From: Aerococcus viridans
Lineage (GTDB): Bacteria; Bacillota; Bacilli; Lactobacillales; Aerococcaceae
DNA: 64,000 bases
Assembly: GCF_002083135.2 (NCBI RefSeq)
Contig: NZ_NBTM02000001.1
Span: forward strand, 1,798,001 to 1,862,000
Direction: 5' to 3'
The notes beneath the pieces were generated by a model. It was given only the letters and a program-made list of their open reading frames with translations. It was not told the DNA's origin and made no database searches. This document shows, piece after piece, positions 27,836 through 40,786 of the stretch. Position 1 is the stretch's first letter; each line of letters starts with the position of its first letter. The translations under genes and the position numbers were made by a program.

Positions 27836-29008
27836 TCATCTCCTTGTTAGTACACGCGCGCCACTTGAGATTTCTGCGATATAAAATTGTGGTGGATAGC
27901 CGATTGTTTCAGTATATACACACCCTACTTGCTCTTTAAAAGCATCCACCTTGTCTTTTGCGACGATGGCAATGCCACATCCTCCAAAGCCTGCGCCCGT
28001 CATACGCGCGCCTAATACACCCTCCTGTGCCCACGCTGTATGGACCAAGGTATCTAGCTCGATTCCGGTAACTTCATAATCGTGTTCTAATGATACATGG
28101 GAGGCATTCATTAAGCGACCAAATGCTAATAGATCCCCAGTTTGCAATGCTTGTCGTGCAAGTGACGTTCGTTGGTTTTCCCAAACAGCATGTCGTGCAC
28201 GTTTCAAACGATTACTATCTTGAACTAAATAAGCATATTGATCAAAGGTGTTGGCATCAATCGCACCCAGTGAATCGATGGTCAACTTTTGGTTAAGTTC
28301 GGCGAGTGCTGTTTCACATTCAGTCCGGCGTTCATTGTATTTAGAATCGGCTAATTCACGGCGTTTATTGGTATTCATGATTACAATTACGTTATCAGCT
28401 AAATCTAGCGGAACGAGTTCATAGTCGAGAGAATTTGTATCCAGATAAATCGCACGTTTATCTGCCCCCATCCCGACGGCAAATTGATCCATAATACCCG
28501 AATTCACACCGATAAAATCATTTTCGGTTTTTTTACCAATTTTTACTAAATCTAGTCTTTCTAGTGTTAAATCATACAATTCTTCCGCAACTATCCCTAT
28601 GAGTAATTCAAGTGAAGCTGATGATGAAAGACCGGAACCATTTGGAATATTCCCATATACGTATAGGTCAAAACCGGTATCAATTGGATGACCCGCTTCT
28701 ATTAAAAATTTAATGACCCCTTTAGGATAGTTCGTCCAACTATCTTCCTTTGTTAGAATCAGTTGATTTAGGTTAATTTCAATAATGCCATCATCTTTGA
28801 AATTTGCTGAATAAAAGCGACAGATTTGGTCATCTCGTTTACGGGCAACCCCATAAGTGCCCAGTGAAATAGCTGCTGGGAATACGTGGCCCCCGTTGTA
28901 ATCTGTATGTTCACCAATTAGGTTAATACGTCCTGGTGAGAAAAAAGTTGCATCAGCTTGTTCGTTGAAAATGTCTGTAAAAGCTTGATTTAATGTTGTC
29001 GTGTCCAT
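27836..29008 (-). CDS. galK: Galactokinase
   Basis: GHMP kinase that phosphorylates galactose at C1. ATG 29008 is chosen because AAGGAGA lies seven bases before it; this gives 390 residues. The N-terminal galactose-binding signature is [18 protein letters not shown] (27-44); the ATP loop is [13 protein letters not shown]; motif III is [15 protein letters not shown]. It forms a two-gene operon with galT. Its promoter (TATAAT, reverse strand, 29040-29045) lies next to the tandem operator shared with divergent galR. Confidence 0.96.
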   Translation of the reverse strand: MDTTTLNQAFTDIFNEQADATFFSPGRINLIGEHTDYNGGHVFPAAISLGTYGVARKRDDQICRFYSANFKDDGIIEINLNQLILTKEDSWTNYPKGVIKFLIEAGHPIDTGFDLYVYGNIPNGSGLSSSASLELLIGIVAEELYDLTLERLDLVKIGKKTENDFIGVNSGIMDQFAVGMGADKRAIYLDTNSLDYELVPLDLADNVIVIMNTNKRRELADSKYNERRTECETALAELNQKLTIDSLGAIDANTFDQYAYLVQDSNRLKRARHAVWENQRTSLARQALQTGDLLAFGRLMNASHVSLEHDYEVTGIELDTLVHTAWAQEGVLGARMTGAGFGGCGIAIVAKDKVDAFKEQVGCVYTETIGYPPQFYIAEISSGARVLTRR

Positions 29009-29071
29009 AAGCAATCTCCTTGATTTATATGATAATTTTATTATAGATTATTCAGATAAAATATTCGATAT

Positions 29072-30145
<1,074 letters not shown>

Positions 30146-30196
30146 ATATCAAAAAAAGGGTAACCACAAACGATTGCGGTTACCCTTTTTGATATT
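30146..30196. terminator. Long bidirectional terminator between galR and dexB
   Basis: AAAGGGTAACC (to about 30165) and GGTTACCCTTTTT (from 30178), with flanking ATATC/GATAT also pairing. Confidence 0.9.
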
Positions 30197-30202
30197 ATTT
30201 TT

Positions 30203-31828
<1,626 letters not shown>

Positions 31829-31854
31829 TTATGATGTTTTATGTTGTTAAGTCC

Positions 31855-31883
31855 ATTCTACCAGTTTGTGCAAGCGCTTGCAC
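31855..31883 (-). promoter_or_regulatory. dexB promoter with a perfect 16-bp palindromic operator
   Basis: GTGCAAGCGCTTGCAC (31868-31883) is a perfect palindrome and fits cre at 13 of 15 positions. An extended -10 TGGTAGAAT follows on the reverse strand (-10 at 31855-31860), so the palindrome lies upstream of and close to the -10, an operator position. CcpA or a MalR-type LacI protein could bind. Confidence 0.7.
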
Positions 31884-31892
31884 TAATAATAT

Positions 31893-31924
31893 CAAAAATA
31901 GCTGGGAAGTTTTGTCCCCAGCTA
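31893..31924 (-). terminator. Terminator after msmK
   Basis: Reverse strand TAGCTGGG and CCCAGCTA (31917-31924 and 31899-31906) with a T5 run. Confidence 0.85.
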
Positions 31925-31940
31925 AGATATGCTTCGCATA

Positions 31941-33074
31941 TTAACGAATTGCTTGTTCTGTTGCCAAGTCGAAGAAATGTCCCTTCGTAATGTTAAAGGT
32001 TAGGGTAACTTTGTCACCCGCTTCAAATGTGTCACGAGTAGATACACGTGCAATGTATTCAGTTTGACCTAATTTTAGGTATAACATGGTTTCAGAACCA
32101 AGTAATTCAGAAACGACTATCTCACCTGTCACGGTATCCTCTGGGTAGGCTTCAATAGCAATGTTAGTATCCAAAATATCTTCTGGACGAATACCGAAAA
32201 TGACTTCTTTACCCAGGTAACCACGGTCACGTAAGATTTTAGCTTGGCCTTCTGGTATAGCAATGTCCAAACCATCTTGATTGGAAATACGATTCTCCCC
32301 TACTGTTACTGTAAAGAAGTTCATTGAAGGACTACCAATAAAGCCAGCTACGAATTTACTTACGGGTTTATTATATAATTCTTGTGGTGTACCGATTTGT
32401 TCAATGCGACCAATTGTGCCTGAACCATCAGAATTTTTCGTTGCATTCATAATCACAATTCGATCTGCCAATGTCATTGCTTCGGTTTGATCATGTGTAA
32501 CATAAATGGTCGTTGCCTCAATTTTACGGGTGATTTTGGCAATTTCTGTCCGCATGGAAACACGTAACTTGGCATCAAGGTTTGATAAAGGTTCATCCAT
32601 TAGGAATACTTTAGCATCTCGGACAATTGCTCGTCCCATAGCTACACGTTGTCGTTGCCCACCTGATAGGTCTGCTGGTTTACGTTGTAAGAAATCAGTT
32701 AAACCTAGTATTTCTCCTGCTTCATTCACGCGACGGTCAATTTCAGCTTTGTCGTATTTACGTAATTTCAAACCAAAAGCCATGTTATCGTAAACCGTCA
32801 TATGTGGGTATAAAGCATAGTTTTGGAATACCATCGCAATATCACGATCTTTAGGTGATTTGTTATTCACTACTTCACCATCAATTTTTAGTTCCCCCTG
32901 GCTTATTTCCTCTAATCCAGCGACCATACGTAATGTAGTGGATTTACCACAACCAGAAGGTCCGACAAATACAATGAATTCTTTATCTTTAATATCTAAA
33001 TTAAAATCTTCTACAGCGTAGTCAGTGGCGCCGGGGTATTTTTTGTAAATATGGTTTAGGTTTAATTCTACCAT
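31941..33074 (-). CDS. msmK: Sugar ABC transporter ATPase, MsmK/UgpC family
   Basis: ATP-hydrolysing subunit that drives the MsmFG permease. It has 377 residues: Walker A GPSGCGKST at 38-46, Q-loop VFQNYALYPHM, signature LSGGQRQRVAMGRA, Walker B VFLMDEPLSNLD, then the C-terminal TOBE regulatory domain (PEDIL, TLTFNIT). MsmK-type ATPases are known to energise several sugar importers. It lies 14 bp after gtfA; a terminator follows. Confidence 0.93.
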   Translation of the reverse strand: MVELNLNHIYKKYPGATDYAVEDFNLDIKDKEFIVFVGPSGCGKSTTLRMVAGLEEISQGELKIDGEVVNNKSPKDRDIAMVFQNYALYPHMTVYDNMAFGLKLRKYDKAEIDRRVNEAGEILGLTDFLQRKPADLSGGQRQRVAMGRAIVRDAKVFLMDEPLSNLDAKLRVSMRTEIAKITRKIEATTIYVTHDQTEAMTLADRIVIMNATKNSDGSGTIGRIEQIGTPQELYNKPVSKFVAGFIGSPSMNFFTVTVGENRISNQDGLDIAIPEGQAKILRDRGYLGKEVIFGIRPEDILDTNIAIEAYPEDTVTGEIVVSELLGSETMLYLKLGQTEYIARVSTRDTFEAGDKVTLTFNITKGHFFDLATEQAIR

Positions 33075-33088
33075 GTTAAACTCTCTTT

Positions 33089-34534
33089 CTATTCAAAATG
33101 AACGGGACGGTCGTTTTCAAAGATACTGTAGCGTAAATCAAGTAAGTTTATGTTTGCTTCAGCAATTACTGATTTGTCAGCATTATAGCGTGTAATGATT
33201 ATCGTATGTGCATCCGGTGTAGCAACCTCGATACCACCAGCTAAATCAAAAGCTTCACTTTCATTACGAAAGTTAAATAATTGCAATAATTTTTGGACCA
33301 ATGGACGTTGTATTTCACGTCCAATTTCATCACTAGTGTAATAGTGGCGATTGATATTACGCCCCTCTTTGGTATTTTCTAAGAGTTCTAGATCATTTTT
33401 ACCAGCAAGTAGACCCACATAATACACTTGTGGAATTCCTGGTGCGAAAGCTTGAATCAATCGCGCGATGAAATATTTCTTATCATCGTCACCTAGCGCT
33501 GAATAATAGGTGGTATTGATTTGATAGATGTCTAAATTATTATATTCTGCAGAAGAATACTTACGTTTAACGTTAGCCCCTACCTTATAAAGGGCTTTGG
33601 ATGTAAAATCAATTTCTTCATCGGTTAAAATATCCTTTACATCGACAACCCCTATTCCGTCATGGGTATCCAAGGTGGTAAATTGCTTCATGGGGCTCAT
33701 CTTCAACCACTTAGCTAATTGGTCTACGTTACCCGAGAACAGTGAATACAAGGTAACCATTGGTAAAGCAAAGTCATAAACAAAGTAGCCGTGATCAGCA
33801 AGTTTAAAAGGAATTGTATAGTGTTCATGAATTTCAGGTAAAATATCCGCTCCTGCTTCTTGGGCAACCGCTTGCACTCGGTCTAGTAAGTCCCAAATTT
33901 CTGGTTCCACGAAAAAATCATTGGTATCTAGTTTTTTAATTGCATAGGCAAAGGCATCAAGTCGAATCAAATCGCAACCGTTTGCCACTAGCTGTTCAAT
34001 CGTATCTTTGATGAAGTCCATTGTGACTTGATGGCGTATATCTAGGTCGATTTGCTCTTCCCCAAAAGTATTCCATAAATGTTCCGTAGTACCATCGGCG
34101 AAGGTGATGGCTTGCATGGGGGCTTTATCTTTTCTTTTATAGATTAAGTCGATGTCGGCCTGTGTTGGTCGTCCACTTGGCCAGAATTTTTCCCATCTTA
34201 GAAATAAATCGGCATAGTCAGAAGCGTCCTTTTTCTCCTGAAAGTCTTTGTAATACGTGGACTGGCGGGAGATGTGATTAATCATAAAATCGAACATGAG
34301 ATAGTATTTGTCACCTAGGGCTTTGATATCATCCCAGTTACCAAATGCTGGATCAACTTGACCGTAGTCAACCGGAGCAAACCCTCTATCGCCTGTAGAG
34401 GGAAAGAATGGCAGTAGATGCACACCACCGATGGCTTGACCAAAATATTGGTCGATATTCGTCTTCAATTCTTTTAAGTTGCTACCTAAACTATCAGAAT
34501 AGGTAATCAACATGGTTTTGTTTTGAAATGTCAT
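33089..34534 (-). CDS. gtfA: Sucrose phosphorylase
   Basis: GH13 subfamily enzyme that splits sucrose with phosphate into glucose-1-phosphate and fructose; 481 residues, intracellular. [20 protein letters not shown] matches the GtfA start. Catalytic regions are [13 protein letters not shown] (nucleophile Asp), [11 protein letters not shown] (acid/base Glu) and [13 protein letters not shown]. In this operon it uses the sucrose left after alpha-galactosidase acts on raffinose, saving one ATP per glucose. Confidence 0.94.
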   Translation of the reverse strand: MTFQNKTMLITYSDSLGSNLKELKTNIDQYFGQAIGGVHLLPFFPSTGDRGFAPVDYGQVDPAFGNWDDIKALGDKYYLMFDFMINHISRQSTYYKDFQEKKDASDYADLFLRWEKFWPSGRPTQADIDLIYKRKDKAPMQAITFADGTTEHLWNTFGEEQIDLDIRHQVTMDFIKDTIEQLVANGCDLIRLDAFAYAIKKLDTNDFFVEPEIWDLLDRVQAVAQEAGADILPEIHEHYTIPFKLADHGYFVYDFALPMVTLYSLFSGNVDQLAKWLKMSPMKQFTTLDTHDGIGVVDVKDILTDEEIDFTSKALYKVGANVKRKYSSAEYNNLDIYQINTTYYSALGDDDKKYFIARLIQAFAPGIPQVYYVGLLAGKNDLELLENTKEGRNINRHYYTSDEIGREIQRPLVQKLLQLFNFRNESEAFDLAGGIEVATPDAHTIIITRYNADKSVIAEANINLLDLRYSIFENDRPVHFE

Positions 34535-34561
34535 GTATATGCTCCTCTTCTCAGTAGTAGA

Positions 34562-35395
34562 TTATTTGATGGCCCCGTTGCTCATACCAGAGATAATATT
34601 CTTTTGGAAAATCAGGTAAACGATTGTGATCGTGATGATACCGACCACATATGATGCAAAACTTGGACCGTAATCGTTGAAGTATTGGCCTGTATAGTTG
34701 TACTGGAATAGAGGTAATGTCCACATTTCAGCATTTTTGTTTAGAATCAGCAAAGGTAGCATGAAGTCGTTCCAGAACCATAAAGCATTAATGATGAGTG
34801 TCGTTGCGTGCATTGGTTTCAGCATTGGGAAGATTATTTTACGATAAGTCGTAAAACGATCTGCACCATCAATCATAGCGGCTTCATCTAAAGTATCCGG
34901 TACACTCAATTTGATATAGCCCACGTATAGGAATAAGGTTTGAGGAATGGCATATGTTAGGTACAAGATGATTAAACCCCACATATTTGCTAAGCCTAAG
35001 CGACTCATCATGACAGTGATTGGAATCATAATTACTTGGAATGGTACAAAGATTCCCAAGATCAATAGTGAATACATAATCGCAAAGGCTCTATGTTTCG
35101 ACATGTTTCGGGCGATAGAATAGGCTGCTGCTGGGATAAATAGGGTTACAAGGATTACAGACAGTACCGTAATAACCGCGGAATTCCAGAAATAATGCCC
35201 TATACCATCTGCAATCAACCGAGCATAATTATCAAGTGTTGCTGGATTTGGAAAGGCAAAGAAATGTTGCATGATGTCTTGTGTTGTTTTAAATGATGAA
35301 AATACTGTCGCTAAAAGCGGAATCAAGACTAAGATTGCTCCAACAATTAGGAGGACGTATTTCCAAATTAGATTGAATCGTTCTTCATTTTTCAT
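34562..35395 (-). CDS. msmG: Multiple-sugar ABC transporter permease MsmG
   Basis: Inner-membrane permease of 277 residues with six helices. The MalG-type ATPase-coupling loop EAAMIDGADRFTTYRKIIFPMLKP is present (about 180-203). It forms the translocation pore with MsmF. GGAGG sites and short gaps tie it to the operon. Confidence 0.93.
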   Translation of the reverse strand: MKNEERFNLIWKYVLLIVGAILVLIPLLATVFSSFKTTQDIMQHFFAFPNPATLDNYARLIADGIGHYFWNSAVITVLSVILVTLFIPAAAYSIARNMSKHRAFAIMYSLLILGIFVPFQVIMIPITVMMSRLGLANMWGLIILYLTYAIPQTLFLYVGYIKLSVPDTLDEAAMIDGADRFTTYRKIIFPMLKPMHATTLIINALWFWNDFMLPLLILNKNAEMWTLPLFQYNYTGQYFNDYGPSFASYVVGIITITIVYLIFQKNIISGMSNGAIK

Positions 35396-35407
35396 ATGGT
35401 TTTCCTC

Positions 35408-36274
35408 CTAGATTTCAAAGCGACGTGACAAACGAATTTGAATAATAGAGACAACAGCGATAATTAAGAATAAGACGATGGCAATTGCGTTGGCATAACC
35501 ATATTGATTACTCTTAAAGGCATAGTTGTAAACTAACAGACCGATTGAAGTTGTTGAATTACTTGGACCACCACCGGTTAAGGCAAAAATTTGATCAAAG
35601 GCTGTTAAGCCACCTTTTAATGCCATGATGAATACCATAGAGATACTTGGTAACAAGTACGGTAATTCGATACTGAAGAATGTTTGTTGGCTGTTAGCAC
35701 CGTCAATGGCAGACGCTTCAATTATTTCTTCGGGAATACTTTGTAAACCAGCTAAGAAAATGATAATTGGCATAGCCACACCTTGCCATAAAAGGACAAA
35801 GATAGCTGCAAATACGGCGCCACTAGTTGAACCTAGTAGAGACTCTTGTAACCAGCCAATATTCAATGCTTGACCAATAGCCGGTAAACCATAGTTAAAT
35901 ACCTGTTTAAAAATTAACGATACGGTCAATCCGGAGAGCACTGCTGGAAAGAAATACCAGGCTCTAAAAAAGGTGCGTCCCTTGATTTTTGAATTTAATA
36001 ACCGGGCAATTAAAATGCCAATCACAATTTCACCGACGATTAAAGACACAGTTAAAATCAAGGTGAAACCAATAGCTTTCATAAATTTACTATCAGACAT
36101 CAAGATAATGTAGTTGTTTAGGCCAACAAAATCAAAGTTATATGTTAACCCAGTCCAGTTGGTAAAACTGTAAAAGGCCCCCTGAAACATGGGGAAATAG
36201 AAGAAAATAGCTTGAAGTAGTAGTGGGACAATTAAAAAGGCCCAACCCCAATATTTATTAATTGTTTTTCTCAT
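35408..36274 (-). CDS. msmF: Multiple-sugar ABC transporter permease MsmF
   Basis: Permease of 288 residues, MalF type, with an N-terminal helix and the core of the binding-protein-dependent transport family. The coupling loop is EASAIDGANSQQTFFSIELPYL. It pairs with MsmG and ends 12 bp before it. Confidence 0.93.
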   Translation of the reverse strand: MRKTINKYWGWAFLIVPLLLQAIFFYFPMFQGAFYSFTNWTGLTYNFDFVGLNNYIILMSDSKFMKAIGFTLILTVSLIVGEIVIGILIARLLNSKIKGRTFFRAWYFFPAVLSGLTVSLIFKQVFNYGLPAIGQALNIGWLQESLLGSTSGAVFAAIFVLLWQGVAMPIIIFLAGLQSIPEEIIEASAIDGANSQQTFFSIELPYLLPSISMVFIMALKGGLTAFDQIFALTGGGPSNSTTSIGLLVYNYAFKSNQYGYANAIAIVLFLIIAVVSIIQIRLSRRFEI

Positions 36275-36287
36275 GTGATCTTTCCCC

Positions 36288-37547
36288 CTAGTCTAGGTCT
36301 GCTTTCATTGGATTGAAGAAGGCATTCAGTTCATCCGCTAAAGCTTCTATATCTTGCGTCATTAAGTAGTTGGCTGTTGCGGTGAAGAAGTCATCTTCAC
36401 TCGTCCAATGTTGCGCCATCCATACATAATGTTTGTCAGTGAAGGCTAGTTCATTTAAGGCTTTTAGTGGTGAATCACTATCTTCTTCCACCCCAATTAC
36501 GGCAACTGGCGAACCATCCACGTCATAGTATTTCTGCATAGGCTCTGGCGTTGTCATGTAGGCAACAAAAGTTTCTGCTGCTTCTAAATTTTCCGTCTCT
36601 GCAGCGATAGACAAGGCAAAATCACCAGCTCCCACAGTAGCACTTTGTCCGGGCTCTTCACCTGGGAACGCAAAGGTAGAAATTTCAAAAGTAGGCTCTT
36701 GTTGTCGCATCGCTGCTAGTGCCCATGATCCATTGGTCGTCATTAAAGCATCTTCAGATGTAAATGCAACAATGGCATCGTTATAAGAGGCACCTTTCCA
36801 ATTCGCTTGTTGATTGCCTTCATCAGCTAGTAAATCTAGTTTTGCAGCATCAACTTTTAAGATATCATCATCAGCTGAGATACTGTTTGGTTGTGAATAT
36901 CGCAAGTATTCATTTGCAGCATCTGCGCCGCCAGTTGTCGTAATTAAAGATAATTGATGGTAACCATTCAAGGTCCAACCTTCTGTCCCTGCGATAGCAA
37001 ATGGTGTTTCACCGGCTGCCTTGATGTCATCCACAAGTTGGACAAATTCATCCCATGTTTCAGGTGCTTTTAACCCTAAGGCTTCAAATTTTGTCTTATT
37101 GTAATATATGCCTGATACATTCGCTGTTAAGGGCACATTGTATACCTTGCCGTTAATGGCATATTTATCAGCGTATTGATTTTTTAAATTATCTAGATAA
37201 TCTTGACCAGTCATATCATAGAAGAAACCAGCATTTGCCCATTCTTGGAAGTCAATATTTTGTGGATATAAGTTGATAACATCAGGAACGTCACCTGATA
37301 GCATTCTTGTTTTTAAGACAGTACCAGCATCCGGTACACTCGTCATTTGCACATCTATATCCGGATGTGATTTTTCAAAATCTTGAATAATTTCTTCTAG
37401 AGTACCCTCCATCTCCTTCTTTTGATTAAAAAATTCAATGACCGTTTTGCCATTCGTACTTGTTTCTTCAGTATTACCGCATGCAGCTAACGCAAGCACA
37501 CTGGCAGAGGCAATACCCAAATAACGGAGCTTTTTAAACCTTTCCAT
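36288..37547 (-). CDS. msmE: Multiple-sugar-binding lipoprotein MsmE
   Basis: Extracellular solute-binding protein, family 1, 419 residues, anchored by a lipid. The signal peptide ends in the lipobox LALAAC, with Cys23 the lipidated residue. YYNKTKFEALGLKAPETWDEFVQLVDDIKAAG is a typical sugar-binding-protein segment, and NGSWAL holds a ligand-pocket Trp. It should capture raffinose, melibiose, stachyose and isomalto-oligosaccharides for MsmFGK. Confidence 0.94.
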   Translation of the reverse strand: MERFKKLRYLGIASASVLALAACGNTEETSTNGKTVIEFFNQKKEMEGTLEEIIQDFEKSHPDIDVQMTSVPDAGTVLKTRMLSGDVPDVINLYPQNIDFQEWANAGFFYDMTGQDYLDNLKNQYADKYAINGKVYNVPLTANVSGIYYNKTKFEALGLKAPETWDEFVQLVDDIKAAGETPFAIAGTEGWTLNGYHQLSLITTTGGADAANEYLRYSQPNSISADDDILKVDAAKLDLLADEGNQQANWKGASYNDAIVAFTSEDALMTTNGSWALAAMRQQEPTFEISTFAFPGEEPGQSATVGAGDFALSIAAETENLEAAETFVAYMTTPEPMQKYYDVDGSPVAVIGVEEDSDSPLKALNELAFTDKHYVWMAQHWTSEDDFFTATANYLMTQDIEALADELNAFFNPMKADLD

Positions 37548-37559
37548 GCCACTTTCCTC

Positions 37560-39758
37560 CTAATTCATTGCTTTAAAATGATAACGGTGCGAAACAAAAT
37601 CTTCTGTCATTGGCGCTTCATACCATCCCATCCACTCCAATTCGCTACCCGTAAAAACTTCTTTACTAGCCACATTTTCATAGATTTTATCTGATTGAAG
37701 TCCATGTAATTTCACTTGATGAATCGATGCTTGGGCTGTATTCAATACCCCAAAAGTAAAAACTAATATTTCAGATTTGTCTTCATTGGTAAACATCCAT
37801 GCCGTTGCGTTACCTTCAAAAGGACTTTCTAAACGAGTGAAATCACCGTATTGTACGAGTGGTCGGATCTCTTTATAAACGGCGACTTGTGATTTGACTA
37901 AGTCTTTTTCTGCCGAACTTAGTTGCGTTAAATCCAACTCATAGCCCAATACGCCACTCATTGCTACGTCACCGCGGGTATCAAACGGTGTAATTCGCCC
38001 TGTTTGATGATTGGGTACTGCGGATACATGTGATGTCATCAAGGAAGTTGGATAAAATAAGGATGTTCCGTATTGGATATTTAACCGTGCAAGGGCATCT
38101 GTATTATCACTCGTCCATGATTGGGGCATATAATATGCGAAACCAACATCAAAACGACCACCACCACCTGAACAGCCTTCCCATAAAATATCAGGATATT
38201 TTGTTGTTAAATGTTCTAGCATTTCATACAAACCTAAAGTATATCGATGTAAGACTTCGCCCTGTTGATGTGCAGGTAAATTGGCCGAATAAATATCTGA
38301 AATATGTCGGTTCATATCCCATTTAATATAGTCAATGTAGCCTTCATCTAAAATGGCTTCAATTTGGGCGATGACATTATCTCTAACCTCTTTACGGCCA
38401 ATATCTAATACAAATTGTTGACGACTCGGGTATGGTGTGCGTCCTGGGACTGCTAAACGATAGTCAGGATGTTTACGTAACAATTCAGAATCTTCAGAAA
38501 TCATTTCTGGTTCAAACCATAAGCCAAATTTTAAATCTTGACCGTGGACATAATCGGCAAATTGACGTAATCCTTTAGGGAATTTCCGTTTATCTACGAA
38601 CCAATCTCCAAGTGAACTATCATCATTATCTCGGTGTCCAAACCAACCATCATCTAATACGAACATTTCAATACCTAATTGCTTGGCTTCATCTACGATT
38701 GGACGCAATTTTTCCTCGTTAAAATCAAAATAAGTTGCTTCCCAATTATTCACCAAGATTGGGCGAAGTGCGTGTTGATGATTTCCTCGAGCCACGCGGT
38801 CACGAATCAATCCGTGGAATGTTTGACTCATTTGATTTAACCCGTTATTGGCATACACCATGATGACTTCAGGTGTTTGGAAGCTTTCGCCGGATGCAAG
38901 TTGCCAAGAAAAAAGTTCTTCATTAATACCAATCACCACACGGGTTTGTTGAATTTGATCGCGTTCAATTTCTAACGCATGATTTCCTGAATATACAAGC
39001 GCAAAACCATAGGCTTCACCATGAAACTCGTCTGTATGTCTTTGCGCCAAAATCATCGTATTATTCATTTGATGACTTGAGGTGCCGCGACGACTTGCTA
39101 AACGTGTTTGGCCATATGTCAATGATTGTCGGCTAATATGACGTTCATTGACATGAGCTCCAGGTAAGGAAATCAAATCAAAATCTTGCGCAGGTAAATC
39201 GAGTGCCATAGATGCGATTTTATCAATCATAATAGTTTGATTGGAAATATTTTGTAATTTTACTGACCGCGTAATGACAGAACGTTCAGCATATATGGTA
39301 TAGGATAAAGCTAATTCGAGACCAGCATGGGGATCCACTAACCAAATGACTAACGTTTCAGCCTCATCATCATGGCCTACGTAAGATGACGGAAGTCCCT
39401 CTAGTTCGGGCTTGCCTGAAATGATTTCGTAGCGACTATATATGAATCGAGTGGCTTGACTCCCATTCTCTTGTTTCACTAATATCGCTGGAATACGGTA
39501 GTCACCTTCACCAGTGCCACTATATTCTCTCAGCAAAGTATCAGGTGAATAGCCTCTATCTACACTATCTGGTAAATTACCTGAAAAACCACGGTCAATA
39601 CGTGGGTATTTTCTTTGTCCATGATAGTTTTCAATACGTGATCCGAAATACAGATGACTTAATAAGCCACCTTCTTCAACGCTTAACAGATATGAAATAC
39701 TTGCATTTCTCAGGTGAAAAACCTGTGTTTCCGTATCAAATGTGATGAAATGAGCCAT
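37560..39758 (-). CDS. aga: Alpha-galactosidase (GH36)
   Basis: Cytoplasmic retaining enzyme that removes alpha-1,6-galactose from raffinose, melibiose and related sugars. ATG 39758, seven bases after AAAGGAG, gives 732 residues. FVLDDGWFGHRDNDDSSLGDW, YIKWDMNRH (nucleophile Asp, about 475) and SWTSDNTDALARL (acid/base Asp, about 540) are the GH36 signatures. It is first in the operon aga-msmE-msmF-msmG-gtfA-msmK. Its galactose product goes to GalK and GalT. Confidence 0.95.
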   Translation of the reverse strand: MAHFITFDTETQVFHLRNASISYLLSVEEGGLLSHLYFGSRIENYHGQRKYPRIDRGFSGNLPDSVDRGYSPDTLLREYSGTGEGDYRIPAILVKQENGSQATRFIYSRYEIISGKPELEGLPSSYVGHDDEAETLVIWLVDPHAGLELALSYTIYAERSVITRSVKLQNISNQTIMIDKIASMALDLPAQDFDLISLPGAHVNERHISRQSLTYGQTRLASRRGTSSHQMNNTMILAQRHTDEFHGEAYGFALVYSGNHALEIERDQIQQTRVVIGINEELFSWQLASGESFQTPEVIMVYANNGLNQMSQTFHGLIRDRVARGNHQHALRPILVNNWEATYFDFNEEKLRPIVDEAKQLGIEMFVLDDGWFGHRDNDDSSLGDWFVDKRKFPKGLRQFADYVHGQDLKFGLWFEPEMISEDSELLRKHPDYRLAVPGRTPYPSRQQFVLDIGRKEVRDNVIAQIEAILDEGYIDYIKWDMNRHISDIYSANLPAHQQGEVLHRYTLGLYEMLEHLTTKYPDILWEGCSGGGGRFDVGFAYYMPQSWTSDNTDALARLNIQYGTSLFYPTSLMTSHVSAVPNHQTGRITPFDTRGDVAMSGVLGYELDLTQLSSAEKDLVKSQVAVYKEIRPLVQYGDFTRLESPFEGNATAWMFTNEDKSEILVFTFGVLNTAQASIHQVKLHGLQSDKIYENVASKEVFTGSELEWMGWYEAPMTEDFVSHRYHFKAMN

Positions 39759-39787
39759 AATTTTCTCCTTTTGATTCATTAGTATTG

Positions 39788-39808
39788 ATTTACTAATTTA
39801 TTTACTAA
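39788..39808. promoter_or_regulatory. Tandem ATTTACTAA operator before aga
   Basis: ATTTACTAA at 39788-39796 and again at 39800-39808, 12 bp apart. The same motif is paired in the galK-galR gap. Suggests that GalR also controls the aga operon. Confidence 0.6.
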
Positions 39809-39821
39809 AAGTTTACCAATA

Positions 39822-39838
39822 AGTAAGCGCTTTACAAA
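39822..39838. promoter_or_regulatory. cre-like site in the aga-msmR gap
   Basis: AGTAAGCGCTTTACA is nearly palindromic around GCGC; three mismatches to the strict cre consensus. CcpA control of aga is plausible. Confidence 0.45.
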
Positions 39839-39859
39839 TGGCATTTTGTTTCCTAAACA

Positions 39860-39868
39860 TGGTATAAT
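39860..39868 (+). promoter_or_regulatory. Extended -10 promoter of msmR
   Basis: TGGTATAAT, 27 bp before the msmR start codon; AGGGAGG is the ribosome site. Confidence 0.6.
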
Positions 39869-39894
39869 GTTGCCTAATTAGGGAGGCATAAAAG

Positions 39895-40722
39895 ATGACT
39901 TTAAATACATACAATGAATTTGATAATAATAATTTTGATTTAAACATTGATCATTATGGGTTTGAATCCTGTCCCCCGAATTATGCTTTCGGTCCAAGCG
40001 TTCGTAATAACTTTGTACTACATTATATTATTGAAGGTAGTGGGCAATTCACTATATATAATAAGGTGACGTCATTAGGTGCTGGAGATATTTTTATCCT
40101 ACCTAAAGATGCCGTCACTTACTATCAAGCAGATGGTGATCAGCCGTGGTCTTACATATGGGTTGGTTTTTCCGGATCGAGAGCGGAAAGCATTTTATTG
40201 CAATCTAGTCTTATGGCAAAATGTTTTGCCACAAGTCAAAAGGATTCAAAAATTTTGAATCAAATGTATCGTTTAATTGCCTATGCGGATAAAAAATTTA
40301 CTGAAAGTAATGAATTAGAAATTATAGGTGAATTATATAAATTGTTAGCTTTCTTAATTGAAGAATTTCCAAACCAGGAAGCGCAGGAAAGTCATAACAA
40401 CCACAAGAAGTATATGAAGCAAGCTTTGAAGATTATTCATAGTCAATATGATACCCCCCTACAAGTTACCACAATAGCTGAAAAATTAAATTTGAACCGC
40501 AGTTATCTTTATAAGATATTTAAGGAAGAAACAGGACAGTCAATAAAAGATTATATATTAATGGTCAAAATGAAGAAAAGTTGTGATTTGTTAATCAATT
40601 CCTCCTTGACCATTTCTCAAATTGCTAGTTCCGTGGGTTTTACTGATCCTTTAGCATTTAGTAAGGCATTTAAGAAAACTTATCAGGTTAGTCCCCTTCA
40701 ATTCCGTAAAATCAATGAATGA
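39895..40722 (+). CDS. msmR: AraC-family regulator MsmR
   Basis: Transcription factor of 275 residues. An N-terminal cupin sugar-sensing domain (LHYIIEGSGQFTIYN, GAGDIFILPKDAVTYY) is followed by two C-terminal helix-turn-helix units: VTTIAEKLNLNRSYLYKIFKEETGQS and ISQIASSVGFTDPLAFSKAFKKTYQVSPLQFR. Divergent from aga; in S. mutans MsmR activates the msm genes, so the same role is likely here. There the gene is in line with the operon, here it is divergent. Confidence 0.9.
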   Translation: MTLNTYNEFDNNNFDLNIDHYGFESCPPNYAFGPSVRNNFVLHYIIEGSGQFTIYNKVTSLGAGDIFILPKDAVTYYQADGDQPWSYIWVGFSGSRAESILLQSSLMAKCFATSQKDSKILNQMYRLIAYADKKFTESNELEIIGELYKLLAFLIEEFPNQEAQESHNNHKKYMKQALKIIHSQYDTPLQVTTIAEKLNLNRSYLYKIFKEETGQSIKDYILMVKMKKSCDLLINSSLTISQIASSVGFTDPLAFSKAFKKTYQVSPLQFRKINE

Positions 40723-40766
40723 ACACAAAAAGGATCACTTACCATGAGGTAAATGATCCTTTTTGT
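40722..40766. terminator. Bidirectional terminator after msmR
   Basis: ACAAAAAGGATCACTTA and TAAATGATCCTTTTTGT pair with one mismatch, loop of about seven bases. Confidence 0.9.
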
Positions 40767-40786
40767 TAACGTCTAATATGACGTGA

